Shown piece after piece: positions 12,667 through 23,517 of a DNA stretch of 64,000 bases (position 1 is its first letter; every line of letters begins with the position of its first letter). The notes below the pieces were generated by a model. The model was not told where the DNA came from, searched no databases, and saw nothing but the letters and a program-made list of their open reading frames with translations. Source of the stretch: Salticus scenicus. Lineage: Eukaryota; Arthropoda; Arachnida; Araneae; Salticidae. The stretch is from positions 197,973,542 through 198,037,541 of the forward strand of contig OZ005648.1 in NCBI GenBank assembly GCA_963930645.1, in the 5' to 3' direction. Position numbers and translations under genes: made by a program.

Positions 12667-12791
12667 ATTTAAAAACTATAAAACACTTTAATACACGTAA
12701 GTCCTAAAAACTTTAATATGTTAAAAGAAAAAATCATGAAGCTTTTCGCCAGAAACCCTGGTATCATCAGATAAAATTTATAGAGAAAAGG

Positions 12792-13033
12792 TTGGTTGGT
12801 TGGTTGGTTGGTTGGAGGATTAAGGCCGATTGACTCCTTATGTGTCCTAGGCCTATAGGGGGAATGCCCTCCGTGGGGGTCTTTCTAAGGGGTCCTAGCC
12901 CGTATTTACGCGAGTTTCGGAGGAAACCACGGAAAACTCCGAACGGCTAGGTCGATGAGCGCGACCTTGGATCGAACCCGGCACCTCCCATCTACCAGCT
13001 TTGAGCGCAGAACCGCTCGGCCGCTGGTGGGCC
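12792..13033 (-). mobile_element. tRNA-derived SINE with target-site duplication
   Basis: Read on the minus strand it begins ggcccaccagcggccgagcg, giving a pol III A box of Leu/Ser tRNA type (GGCCGAGCGGTT, complement of about 13011-13022), and a B box GGGTTCGATCC (complement of 12969-12979). A tRNA-unrelated body and a (CCAA)n tail (12792-12815 as TTGG repeats) follow. The 13-bp duplication tatagagaaaagg at 12779-12791 and 13034-13046 proves insertion by retrotransposition. Transcription would depend on the internal promoter. Confidence 0.93.
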
Positions 13034-13663
13034 TATAGAGAAAAGGAAGCATATATATATATGAATCAAAAATACTGTTGCAGTTAATACTATTTTAATT
13101 ACAGTTATTTTTACTTTTCGAACATATACACAAGTAAGGAAAATACTGTAATCATGACAAAAATTTGACTTTGAGCATTTATTCAATTTTAGTGTATCTA
13201 TGCACAAGGCTCCAGGAATTTGAAAAAAAAAAAAAAAAAACTAATCACCAGGAAAAATTTTTGGTAGCCAGTAAAAACTAACCCACAGTCTTTATTTATT
13301 TATTATTATTTTTTTTAATTTACTTGAATATAGACATTTTAAATTCTGTGTATAAAAATCAAAAACTGACTAGGACTGTATTATTACATTTGGAAACACC
13401 TGTTTAAATTTAACATCTTGAAACTGGTTTTATTATTTCCTCTAAACCAATACACTGTTGGCATTGACACATCATTACACTGGCATGACAATTCAGTACC
13501 GGGTCGCAAAGCGATCGAAGGAGAGTGGTGTAAACTGCATCAATCCAACACCGGGTTGTTAATCATTCACAGTAGAACACAGTGTAAATTCCCTACTGGT
13601 ATATTGATCCAACACTGTATCTCAAATTAAACACAACTGTGTGTAAAACATGCACAGATAGCT

Positions 13664-14101
13664 ATGAGTCATTGTTTTCTTTCTACTTGTTTCTTACATG
13701 AACTGATATGAACTTCTACTACACTGCAGTTTAACATAGGTTTCAGCATTCGATTCTGGGTCCAATATTTTCATCAAAATATTAAAAATTTTAAAAAATG
13801 TTGAGTTTTCATTGAAAGCATAGTTGCCTGTTAAAATATATTGGTCGCCAACGGCGACTGGGCGGCCGTATTTTACAAGCCATGAGTCGTTGTTTTCTTT
13901 CTACTTGTTTCTTACACGAACTGATATGAACTTCTACTACACTGCAGTTTAACATAGGTTTTGACATTAGATTCTGGGTCCAATATTTTCATCAAAATAT
14001 TGAAAATTTTTAAAAAAATTTTGAGTTTTTATTGAAAGCATAGTTGCCAGCTAAAATATATTGGTCGCCAGTGGCGACTGGGTGACCGTATTTCACAAGC
14101 C
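13664..14101. repeat. 218-bp tandem duplication, two copies
   Basis: Copy 1 (13664-13881) and copy 2 (13882-14101) align along their whole length: atgagtc(a/g)ttgttttctt at the start, 'ggtccaatattttcatcaaa' in the middle, and a GC-rich end of the form ggtcgcca..ggcgactggg. The end words are self-complementary (gtcgcca/tggcgac) and could form a hairpin. Part of the 12667-14803 element. Confidence 0.85.
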
Positions 14102-14109
14102 CTGTATAT

Positions 14110-14520
14110 ATGTTTTGAGGTCCTCTGAGCTGATTTTTGCTATTTTTATGATGATGTATGTATGTGTATGATTGAACACAATAATGTCTAGATGCTTTGT
14201 TCAAATGAGCAGAAATTTGGTGCATAAGTTATAGATCACCATAGCATGAACCCTATTGATTTTAGTGAATCTAGCACATATAGATTTTTTTACAGGGACA
14301 CAAAGAAATATTCTCCATCATTTTGGCCTATGGGCTCAAATTATTTAAAGTGTAATAGTGTCTTAATGCTTTATTCAAATGAACTGAAAATTTATACACA
14401 TGTTATAAATTACCGTTACATAAACTGTATAGATTTTAGTGAATTCAGCACTTATAGTTTTTTCACAGGGATACAGCAAAAAATTCTTTATCATTATGAT
14501 CTATGAGCTCAAATTATTTG
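14110..14520 (-). repeat. Tandem repeat units of the 52.7-56 kb family
   Basis: Two units about 185 bp apart ('gatgctttgttcaaatgagc' at about 14193 and 'aatgctttattcaaatgaac' at about 14375). Their reverse complement matches 54170-54530 (tgtgtccctgtaaaaa ... gtgctagattcac ... ctatggtgatctataac). This is the same degenerate family as the array at 52740-55990, in opposite orientation. Confidence 0.75.
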
Positions 14521-15043
14521 AAATGCAATAGCATTAAATTAAACAACATACTGTATGGAGAAAAATACTTAAACACCTAATTTTCTCTTTTGTTTATTTA
14601 ATGACTTCTCTTACTGCAATTTATTTAAACAACAATTAATTACTTAATAATCGGAAAGTCAAGTGATATTTTGCATATTGTAAATTTTACTCAATGATGC
14701 CAGGGTTTCCTGGCAAAAAGCTTTGTGGTTTTAATATTTCAACCTATTAAAGTTTTTAAGACTTGATATCTATTAAAGTACATTTTATAGTTTTTAATGT
14801 TTTTAGCACGTTGATTTCATCACATTCCTGTGTAGAAATAAATTTACTGTTTTTCCTTTTATTTATGTTTTTGTACTTTATGTTAATTAAAAAATAACAA
14901 ATAAAATGAAATAATAATTTTACTTAAATAAAAAATAATGTAATTTAATAAAAACTTAATATTTTTAATTATTGTATTAACTTCATTTGAGAAAATGGCA
15001 TGATTATTTTTTAATTTTTTATCATACATAGAAATACTCTTAC

Positions 15044-15125
15044 TTTTTCAGTGGTACAGGACTGCCTCCGTGAGAATGACCCCCATTCCGGGCGTCTGCT
15101 ATACTACATGTCACCATCCTGTATG
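15044..15125 (-). CDS. tutl: turtle-like receptor: first cytoplasmic exon
   Basis: Minus-strand exon of 82 bp, AG acceptor at 15127-15126 and donor GTAAGA from 15043. It completes the Ala codon left open by the transmembrane exon and encodes AYRMVTCSIADARNGG followed by HSHGGSPVPLKK. This juxtamembrane segment, and the basic stretch before it, match what I know of turtle/IGSF9-type receptors; family assignment is from memory. It ends in phase 2. I could not find the following exon between 1 and 15043; it may lie beyond the window or be too short to recognise. Confidence 0.85.
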
Positions 15126-16435
15126 CTATTAGGAGATCAGGATTGAAGAAAAGAAAAATATTATAGCAGTACACTTAAAAAATATGTAAGATAAATTACA
15201 TGATTTAGAAATATACAAATATTTGAAAATAACTATTTTAATAAAATAATTAATTAAAATAAGAGAATTTTTAATTTAGTATATTTCTATAAAAAAAAGA
15301 AACATAAATGAATGTTTTCTGATTTATCAATATTATAAATAATATCTAGATGTAAATTTTGATGCAATATTTTTTCATTTCTTCCTTTATAATAAATATC
15401 ATTCATCTGTGGTATTTGTTGTTTGGTTTTTTATCCGATAATTATTTCAATTTATGGATATTCCTGCTGTTAGGTGCATAGGGTATATTTGATATTGACT
15501 AGTATAGTCAAGGGTGAAACTTCTTCAAAGCAACACCTGAATATGGGGTGTTTAAAAACTTTGCTGTCTCTGAATTTCATGTTAAATTAGTCTGATTTAA
15601 TTGAAGCAGCTTATTTTGAATGTTTAATTTGCTTGATGTATTAAGAACTTTCCAAATATCACTTTTTATAGGTATAAATGAATACTTCTAATAATAGCCA
15701 TATGAAATATCATAAATATATAAGTCTTCCCCAAAGTCATTCATTCTACACAAGAGTAACAGTTTTCAGAATTTTTGCATTTTGAGTAGCTTCACTTCTG
15801 TATAGCATAGTTTTGTTATATAGGGTTTTAATAAAGAAAGATGAGATTTTAAGGCTTTTTAGCTGAATTCAGGTTTTCTGCTTTTTCTCAAAATTTTCAG
15901 CTTTAATTTTTGTTTTTCTGATGTGTATTTATTACATCATCTAATCAAATAAAACTTTTACCTATTTATGTCAATAATTAAATGACAAAGCATAATCATT
16001 AGTTTTTCTTTTACATACTACTATAATGTAATAATTTTGTCATCAAAAGTCTAATATTTTATTTCAACATCTTTCTTTTACAATTTACATATAATTTAAG
16101 CTTTTTTGTCTTTTTCAATCTCATTTCTTGATGAAGAAATAATATATATCTACATTTTTACTTTGTTATTGCATTTCATTACAGACATGTGTACAGTGTA
16201 AGCAAGGTTTAATTGGTTGTTTTTACTTGATCACAATCAGTGCGATTTTTACAGTAAGGTTATATCAGGGTTAGAATATATGCAAATATACCAATCATGC
16301 TTGCTGGCATTATTGTGGCATCATAACAGAAATAAATCAGTTGGTATCTATTCAATTGCTAAATTCTATGGCTGTCAATTAAGACATGAGCTTCCATCAC
16401 ATAGTAAATAATTAAAAGATTGCACATGGAACGCA
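15126..16435. other. Intron sequence, nothing recognised
   Basis: Part of the 3.9-kb intron between the transmembrane and cytoplasmic exons. AT-rich; no element ends or open frames worth listing. Confidence 0.5.
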
Positions 16436-16585
16436 CAAGGCTGTAGCCATAGGAGGGGTCAACCCTCCCTCACCCTGAAAATTTTAGATTTGTCGAAAAT
16501 TTTGATATTTTACTTCATTTTTAACACTCAACATTATATACAAAAGTTTGAACTGGCTCTGAAATTTTTTCTGGCTACGACCTTG
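16436..16585. mobile_element. 150-bp hAT-type MITE
   Basis: Terminal inverted repeats caaggctgtagcca / tggctacgaccttg bound the element. The 8 bases outside are ggaacgca (left) and ggaacaca (right), a near-perfect 8-bp duplication as left by hAT transposases. Too short to code. Confidence 0.8.
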
Positions 16586-17016
16586 GGAACACATGATATT
16601 TCAAATTATATGTGATGCATTATTCTATGCTTTTTAAACTATTGCATTATCTATAATAACTTGAAAACAATAAACATTTTTTTTTGGATAGTCTTTTTTT
16701 TTTTTTTTTTGTACACACTGTATGTATGTACATTTGATTTTCAATTTGTATGGCAATAAAAGAAAAAAATATATATCATTTAAATTCAAATCATGTAATT
16801 TAAACCAGATATAGTTTTATGTAATTTGAATTTTTGTTTTCAGATAAAGTTTTTTTTTCCCCACTTCAAAACCTTTTAATGTGAAGATTTTTACAGAGAC
16901 TAATGTATAAATTTCAGAAGTGGAAAAATCTAGACTTGATTCTCTATATGTTTTGTTGCGAAATATCAGTTGTTTACAATTTTTAATAAATTGAGTAAAT
17001 GGCCTTTTTATTATTA

Positions 17017-18303
17017 CTAGCAGGCTACGCCCGCTTCGCTGGCCACTATATTTAAATGAATCTCCAAAAGAATTGTATCATTATTTATTTTTCACATCAC
17101 ATTATAAATAAAAACAAAAATAATTACATTGGAATCGCTCTAGACCTCGCATCGGGTACTCGCTGACTACGGCAGCTCTTTCTCTGCCCTCACTGTATCA
17201 GGAGCAGGTTCCCACTGCCTGCAAAAATCTCTTTCCTATATATTTCAATATGGGTATTTATTGACGATAGGTGGGTCTGCCATTATTTAAGAACTACGAT
17301 TTTAAAGATAACTGTATCTCAGCGTCTATTAAATATTTTAGTTTTTGAACCAAGTATTTTATTGCTCATGCTATTTACACTGTATTACAATTTGATTCCG
17401 ACCAATGTAATGAAATAAAATAAAAAGTAGATTTTCTTTTAGAAGGAATTAAATACATAAAAAACAAATAAATTCCAATCAGTTTAATCCTTTCTACTAT
17501 ATACTACCATTATTTCCTGACAAATACTATAAATTAGAAAAAAAAAAAAAAAAAAAAAAAAAAAACTTTTAAAGAAATTAAATTAACAAATGAAAAATAA
17601 TTGTTGTTATACTACAAAAATTATGCATAAACATAACTGTTACATATACGTTTCTAAATTTTAAATTTAATATATTTAATTTTTTCTACTGCATTACCAT
17701 TTTATTTTCAATAAATATAATAAATTAAAAAGAGAAAAAAGATTTGCCCTCAAATAAATGTATTAAATAAAAAATAAATTGCATAATATAGCCGTTGCTA
17801 AGATACGCAGACAATTACAATCGAAGAATAAATTCATGAAAAATGAAACATAAAAGCCAATGTTTAAAATTGAAAAAACATTAATTGAAAAAATTCAAAT
17901 TCGAAATTCGAAAAAATCTCGATGAGGTGCACACCTGCGGGTCCCAGGTACCTATATGCCAAATTTGGAAGCTCTGCTATCAGTAGTGTGTAGTTCATGT
18001 TTAGATAAATGTATTTATTTTCCTGTTGCCAAAAAAAAAAAATAAACTCGTATTTTTTTTTTTTTTGGCAACAATTAAATTATGGATTAAATTTAAATGG
18101 CTAATTTTTTGCTATTATTAGCTTATTATTTTCATATTTTTAATAATTAAAAGAAAACTAAACAGAAATTAGAAATTCTGACTTCGATGTGCACAATGAT
18201 CCTTCGGGGGGCACCTTTGTGTTAAATCTCGTGACTGTCCGAGCTACCGTTTTCGAGAACAGTGAAATATATATACAAATATTGCTCACTTAATAGTATA
18301 AGA
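17017..18303 (-). mobile_element. Non-autonomous Helitron, 1.29 kb
   Basis: On the minus strand it starts TCTTATACTATTAAGTG directly after an A (complement of 18304) and ends in the hairpin region ccagcgaagcgggcgtagcc then CTAG before a T (complement of 17016). Stem agcgggc/gcctgct lies right before the end, the Helitron termination signal. A-TC...CTAG-T is the exact insertion signature. The interior includes A runs (17529-17565) and unconserved sequence, no Rep/helicase. It lies in the intron between the transmembrane and cytoplasmic exons, on the same strand as the host gene. Confidence 0.88.
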
Positions 18304-18575
18304 TTATTATTTTTAACTTACTGTTGAAGAAAAAAAAAAAAAAAAGACTTTCTGTTTTTGATATAAATTATCGTAAAGTTTTTGCATATTTATTCATTTT
18401 GTTTTATTTTTGCATGTGTATTGAATTGTAACTCCGCATGTTATAGAAATAACAAATTTGTATTACAAAATATTAATTCTTTTTTTTTTTTTTTTTATAG
18501 TAATGCCAGAAAAGAAATGAGATCAGAGATTTTATTAGACTGTCAAATAATAAGGTTTACATTTAGTGTAACATG

Positions 18576-18619
18576 ACTTAACATAGAATCAAAACTTCAG
18601 TTTGATTCTATGTTTAAGT
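18576..18619. repeat. 21-bp stem hairpin
   Basis: acttaacatagaatcaaaac at 18576 pairs with its near-exact complement ending at 18619 around a 2-nt loop; one mismatch. Almost no loop, so it is more like the relic of a palindromic element than a miRNA precursor. Confidence 0.6.
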
Positions 18620-18999
18620 AAACTGTAGTAAAAATTAGATACTGTGATAGATCTATCTATCTGTCTATATATGTTATACATATTATCTTAAAGAAGCAGA
18701 AATAGATAAATTTCTTAATTAACTTCTGCCTTTTTTGATTGTGTTGACTTTTTAAATGATGCCGTTTCTAGAATGTAAGGGGAACTTTAAACTTATAAGT
18801 TTGTTTCAAATTAAAACTAAAGCTAAACATTCAAAAAAAAAAAAAAAAAAAAAAAAAAAGTTATGTACAATTAACATAAGTAGCTGTAAATTAAGTATTA
18901 AATAATAATAATAATAATAATAATGATTCAAAAATTAAAATCAATTGATTTTAAAGATCTTCAATTCTAGTATATTTTCAAACAAAAGACTCAAATTAC

Positions 19000-19140
19000 C
19001 TTTCTCCGCTTTTCTCCTTTTCCTTTTGTTACATATTTTGACAGCACACACAGACAGAACAATAGCAGCTATAAAAAACAGTATACCTCCAACAACACCG
19101 GCAGTTATGGCTTTACTCCTATTTCTATCTTGGAGATCAC
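19000..19140 (-). CDS. tutl: turtle-like receptor: transmembrane exon
   Basis: 141-bp minus-strand exon, acceptor AG at 19142-19141 and donor GTAATT from 18999. It encodes DLQDRNRSK, a hydrophobic segment (AITAGVVGGILFFIAAIVL, then SVCAVKI) and a strongly basic stop-transfer sequence CNKRKRRKAEK. That is a single-pass type I membrane anchor with the basic side in the cytoplasm. The GG in the helix and the basic run match turtle/IGSF9-type receptors. The exon starts and ends in phase 1, so it can be skipped without a frameshift. Confidence 0.93.
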
Positions 19141-21832
19141 CTATTAATTAAATCATTTAATGAAATATTATTATTCTTTTTATATAATACAAAATAATGA
19201 AATTTTGAAATTTCATTATTTCTTTGTACAATTAATTGTAAAAAATGTGAAACTTAGAAAATCATTTAATAGAAATGTTGCAGAATATGCATTATTATAT
19301 ACATACTATATTTATTTTTGTTTATCAAGATTATATTATATGCTGAAAAAAAATTAAATGATCAATATAAATTGCAAAATTGTTCAAAATAATGTAGAAA
19401 ATAAGACAATGTTAAAAAAAAAAAAAAATCTTCTCATTATTTTTCAAAAAGTTGCTTTATTAAAATTTTTATACTACCCCTCTAGACAAATTTGGTCAAT
19501 TAAAAAGTTTTTATTTTTAATGCAACAACATCACAACAGAAAATCCCATGCCTGTATCTTTAAAATCAAGTGAGTAATAATTTAGCCATTTCAAATATTT
19601 ATATTAAAATAAACTTTTAAAAACTGCATAAAAAATGTTGATTTAATACGTTTCAATATTTTTACAAAAGATGCAAATTCGAAACACATTTTGAATTCTA
19701 AATGATGCTATATACAGTGGCATATATGAATTAAAATAATTAATGCAGAATAAAAGTTAGAATACAACAACAAAGAATAGCTAAATATGTACATTGATTA
19801 AAGATAGACTAAAGAGTAAATTTAAATATCTTTCTGTATCTGGAACTACCTTATCAATTTATGAATTTATTTTCTGAAATTGCATTAGAGTTGTATGTAA
19901 GACATCATTACATAATTTATTGGATTTTTTTGTCTGGTTAAAAGTTTTTGTTTTGAGAATAGTTATGTATTTTACAGCGTACAAAAATTTAACATAAACA
20001 CTAAATAGTAGCAAATTATCTTTTATGATGATAATAAAACAGATTTGTGAATAAATAAATAAATAAAATGAAATAAATAATCTGGTGTGGCACTTACACA
20101 ACTTTCCTTTACCCTGCATTTGAATAAAGACAGATTACAGATTAAAAGTAAGATAGGAAGTACTTTATATATATGAATAAACTTTAAAAAGTGTTCAAAA
20201 TACTTTTATAAGCAGTTTTATTTAATATATTTTTGTATGGAAGGGGAGCTGTCGCTTTCTCCAACCACCATTCTACACTCATAAAAATTTTTATACCGTT
20301 ATTAAATTTAAAAGTTTATAATAACGATAATGCACATAAGCATATATAATTTTTTGAATATACTTAATAAGATATACATATGTAGCAGAGAGAAAAAATG
20401 TAAATGGTAACATTTTAAATAAACGTATAAAAAACAGAAAAAAAAAAATTAAAAGTAGTTTCCAATGCTAAAAAATATAAACAATACTCTAAAACTCATG
20501 CAAACGCATGAACTTTACACATACAGAAAAAATAAGACAATGCATATGCACTTTATTGTTAACAAAAAAAGAAAAAAAAAAAAAAAAAAAAAAAAAGGTG
20601 GGATATTTCAAATTTAAGTGAGAAATTTTTTGATTTTGAGCACTCAAAGAGTGCAATAACTGGCGTAACCTAAATTATTTAACATTTAATTATTGCAATT
20701 TTTAGCCTTTACACTTTGTAGTTGTTTGTTGATATAATAAACACTTCATATATCCTCTTAACAAATATTTATAATTGAAAAGTATTCTGAAATAATTACA
20801 TAATATTTCCTTTTTTTTTTTTTTTTTTTTAATCAAGAATTTTTATAAAAGTTAAGTAAATAAAGGACACTACAGGCTTCGAACTAATCAATATATTACC
20901 CAACTGAACTAAAAAATTGAAATACTCAGAACAATGTGAAAATATTAAGGGGCAATCCCCCTTATGATATATTTTTGAACGAGAAATTATTTTTTATGTT
21001 ATCTTCCTATATGGTCAATTTGAAATATTGTTCTTCTAAACAATATGTAGAAACTACAACCTAACAAGTTTTGGTTTATCAGTACTAGACATTAAGCAGT
21101 GCAAGCAACAGTTCCTTATTTAAGTGTGTGCATGTGGCGGCATGATGCTTACATCCATAAGTTATGTAAAGTGTTGAGCCATTGTCGCACTAAGCCTAGC
21201 ATGCTTGAACGATAAATTTGCCGCTAGCTGTATAGACATCTCTCAATTTTAGTTTTCCTGTCGCCTGCTTATGGGAGCACTGATCTTTTTCTTGGGTGAA
21301 AGTTTCGCAAAATTTTTCTAATTAGAGATTATGAATTATTGTTTTTTTCTTTTTTTTTCATACTTTTAAGAGAGAAAATTCGTGAAGCTGTGTGCTGAAT
21401 TTATTTACAAAATGTGATTCTTTAAACACAATTCACATGTGGGGAAAGATGTGTGTGTGTGTGGGGGGGAATTTTTGTTTATCATATCTTAAAAAGTAAA
21501 AACAATATACCTTTATAATGAAGATAAGTTAGGTGTACAGTTGTGTTTACCAAATTTTGGTAAAAAATTGGAAAGTTGTAAATCAAGTCACAATTTATTT
21601 TTATTTGTATCTCAAAAACTATTTTAACGATTTTCTATTAATTCACCATATATACCATCTTGCAGATGCTTTTTATTGGTTACTTGCACAAAAATTGTTA
21701 TGTTCTGATTTCGTAGTCCAATTTTAACTCTGCATTCAATTTCTAAAAAAAAAAAAAAAAAAAATGGTTCTACAGGTTTGTTTGCAAAATCACCATTTCA
21801 TCTACCCTTTAAATATCCTTTCATATGTATTA
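19141..21832. other. Intron sequence, no element recognised
   Basis: Left part of the 13.3-kb intron. Holds A runs (19414-19428, 20563-20596), a T run at 20811-20830 and an A run near 21745-21763. Small open frames at 19160-19357, 19358-19573 and 19859-20119 have no motif and are treated as chance. Confidence 0.5.
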
Positions 21833-22006
21833 CCATAATTTCTGGTAGATACCCCACAGGTTATATAATCCAGTTTTGTACCAGAAATTTAATTGATAAA
21901 TAAATACGAGCTCTTCCTTCGAAAAAGTATAGATTTCTCTATTAAATAAAATTTCTGGTGAAGAAATGACACATCTTACCTGCGGGGTATCTACCAGAAA
22001 TTACAG
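21833..22006. mobile_element. 174-bp TA-flanked MITE
   Basis: The left end (ccataatttctggtagatac, then cccacaggt) and the reverse complement of the right end (ctgtaatttctggtagatac, then cccgcaggt) match over about 30 bp, then again at 'accagaaattt'. TA lies on both sides (21831-21832, 22007-22008). Consistent with mariner/Tc1-type target choice. Confidence 0.8.
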
Positions 22007-22754
22007 TAGTTGATTTCCAGTGTACAGATCTGTTTGTAAAGTTTTGATAAAATTGGATGTAGTATGGAATACCAGCATCGGTATCTAAAAAAGGTTGATT
22101 TTCATTAATTTTGCTATAAACCTCTGTCTAAATATGTTTTTGTCTGAATTAATTGGTTAGCAAAATTTTTTTTATATGTTTCTGATATGAAAGTTCTGAG
22201 TGAAAATATTAAGCGAAAATTACTACCAAATTCGCAGGCCTCGCAGTGCTCCTATATTTCCTGTACTTCCTATATATTTATGAAACCTCCTATTTTTCCT
22301 ATATTTTTTAATTGCCACTCAATATTTCCTATATTTTAGTTTTGACTACTTCCGAATGTCTGGTTGAATGCGCTGTATCTGCATATTAATATGAAACGTG
22401 TTTTGTCTGTATCCACTAAATTGAGAGAACGGCTACGTGTAAAAATTTGGTTGAGGTGTCTAAAAAAAGGTCTTGGTCTGTAGATGTATCATCAAAAGAG
22501 AGAAAAAAAAAGTTGAACGGATTCCACCCCCCTCTGGGGGGTAGAGGTTAAGAACATGTTTGCGAGCTTAACTCAGCTCCAAATTACTTCACGGTGAAAA
22601 AGTTGTACATGAGGGGACTAGGCTCAAATACTAAAAAATCAATTTCTGCGATTTTGGAATTTTTGATTTTAAAGGGGGAAAGTAGATTTGGGGGAGGAAA
22701 GGGGGAAATTAGTTTGAGAGGGAAGTCCGTTCTAAACCCACACATGTAGCACAT
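22007..22754. other. Repeat-like sequence without clear identity
   Basis: Contains several copies of tcctatattt/tcctatat near 22250-22335 and G-rich tracts near 22668-22720. Probably inside the Helitron-like element that ends at 23516; its 5' end was not found. Confidence 0.4.
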
Positions 22755-23114
22755 CATTTTAAAGGTCTTGAAATTTCATGAAGATTGGGGATATTTGTAT
22801 ACAATATAGTGCACCCCCTGGTGGTGAAAAATGGAACTAGGTGATTTTGTAGTAGACCCTATCAAGTTACACCGTATTTTAAAGGTCTTAGTATTTGCTG
22901 ACCGTTGTTGATGTTCGTACAGAACACACTGTGCCCCCTGGCGGTGGAAAGTGCAACTAAAGGATTTTGCAGTTGACACCACCATGGGACACTTTATTTG
23001 AAAAGTCTTGGAAATTCAAGGCAATTGGTGATGTTTGTATACAACATACTGCGCCCCCTGGTGGAGAAAAGTGAACTTTGCATAACATGCCTGCTATACG
23101 GTGCCACAGACAGA
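22755..23114. repeat. Three tandem 120-bp units with a CTCF-like motif
   Basis: The words gcaccccctggtggt (22811), gtgccccctggcggt (22931) and gcgccccctggtgga (23051) recur exactly every 120 bp. Each unit also has (t)ttaaaggtctt-type and gatatttgtatacaa-type words. Units have diverged by point changes but not in length. The repeated CCCCCTGGTGG resembles the CTCF recognition core. Helitrons often carry such internal minisatellites. Confidence 0.85.
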
Positions 23115-23491
23115 GGCAGCAGAAACACGAGTGAAAGTTTCGTTCATTTCAAGGTTAATTTTTGAGAATTTTTTCATGTTATTAGTGGTCCGCATATACA
23201 CTGCCACAGGCACAGGGGTCACAAGGCAGAGTTTTGTTCGGTTCAAGGTAATTTTTTTTATTATTGCTGATTATTTTTTTCCCTGTGCTTTTATTTAAAA
23301 ATAGAAATTCAAACAAAATCGAGTTAAAGATATAAAATCGTACAAATTTAAGGTTCATTTCTATTTATAAGGATTTTTCCGAAGTTCTTTTTTTAAGTGA
23401 AATGTCATAAATTATATTAGATGTTTTAACTTGAGATATATTTAAATAATGATGCAACGATTTTTGAAACATTACAGTCAATAAAATGACC

Positions 23492-23516
23492 GTCGAATTC
23501 GACGGGTTCCAGCTAG
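23492..23516 (+). mobile_element. 3' terminus of a Helitron-like element
   Basis: A 12-bp palindrome gtcgaattcgac (23492-23503), a 9-nt gap, then CTAG (23513-23516) and T. Hairpin plus CTAG-T is the Helitron 3' end. Sequence from 23517 on reads as Penelope reverse transcriptase, so the Helitron seems to have inserted into that element. The left (TC) boundary was not found. Confidence 0.6.
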
Positions 23517-23517
23517 T

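Larger units (their letters stand above)
12667..14803. mobile_element. 2.1-kb element with inverted repeats of about 115 bp
   Basis: Left arm (about 12667-12783: aaaactataaaacactttaa ... cctaaaaactttaatatgtt ... gaagcttttcgccag) matches the reverse complement of the right arm (about 14690-14803: aaaactataaaatgtacttt ... cttaaaaactttaataggtt ... aaagctttttgccag). Both arms share 'aaaccctgg' near their inner ends. The interior holds a SINE (12792-13033), a 218-bp tandem duplication and part of a tandem family shared with 52.7-56 kb. No transposase seen; family unknown. Confidence 0.7.

Noticed and set aside
12969..13024. Stand-alone tRNA gene
   Set aside because: The A and B boxes belong to a SINE: body, tail and target duplication are present, and no cloverleaf acceptor stem closes.
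13418..13630. 70-codon open frame in a GC-richer patch
   Set aside because: No motif, repeats of the form ccaacac..g..t inside, and it lies within the 12667-14803 repeat element.
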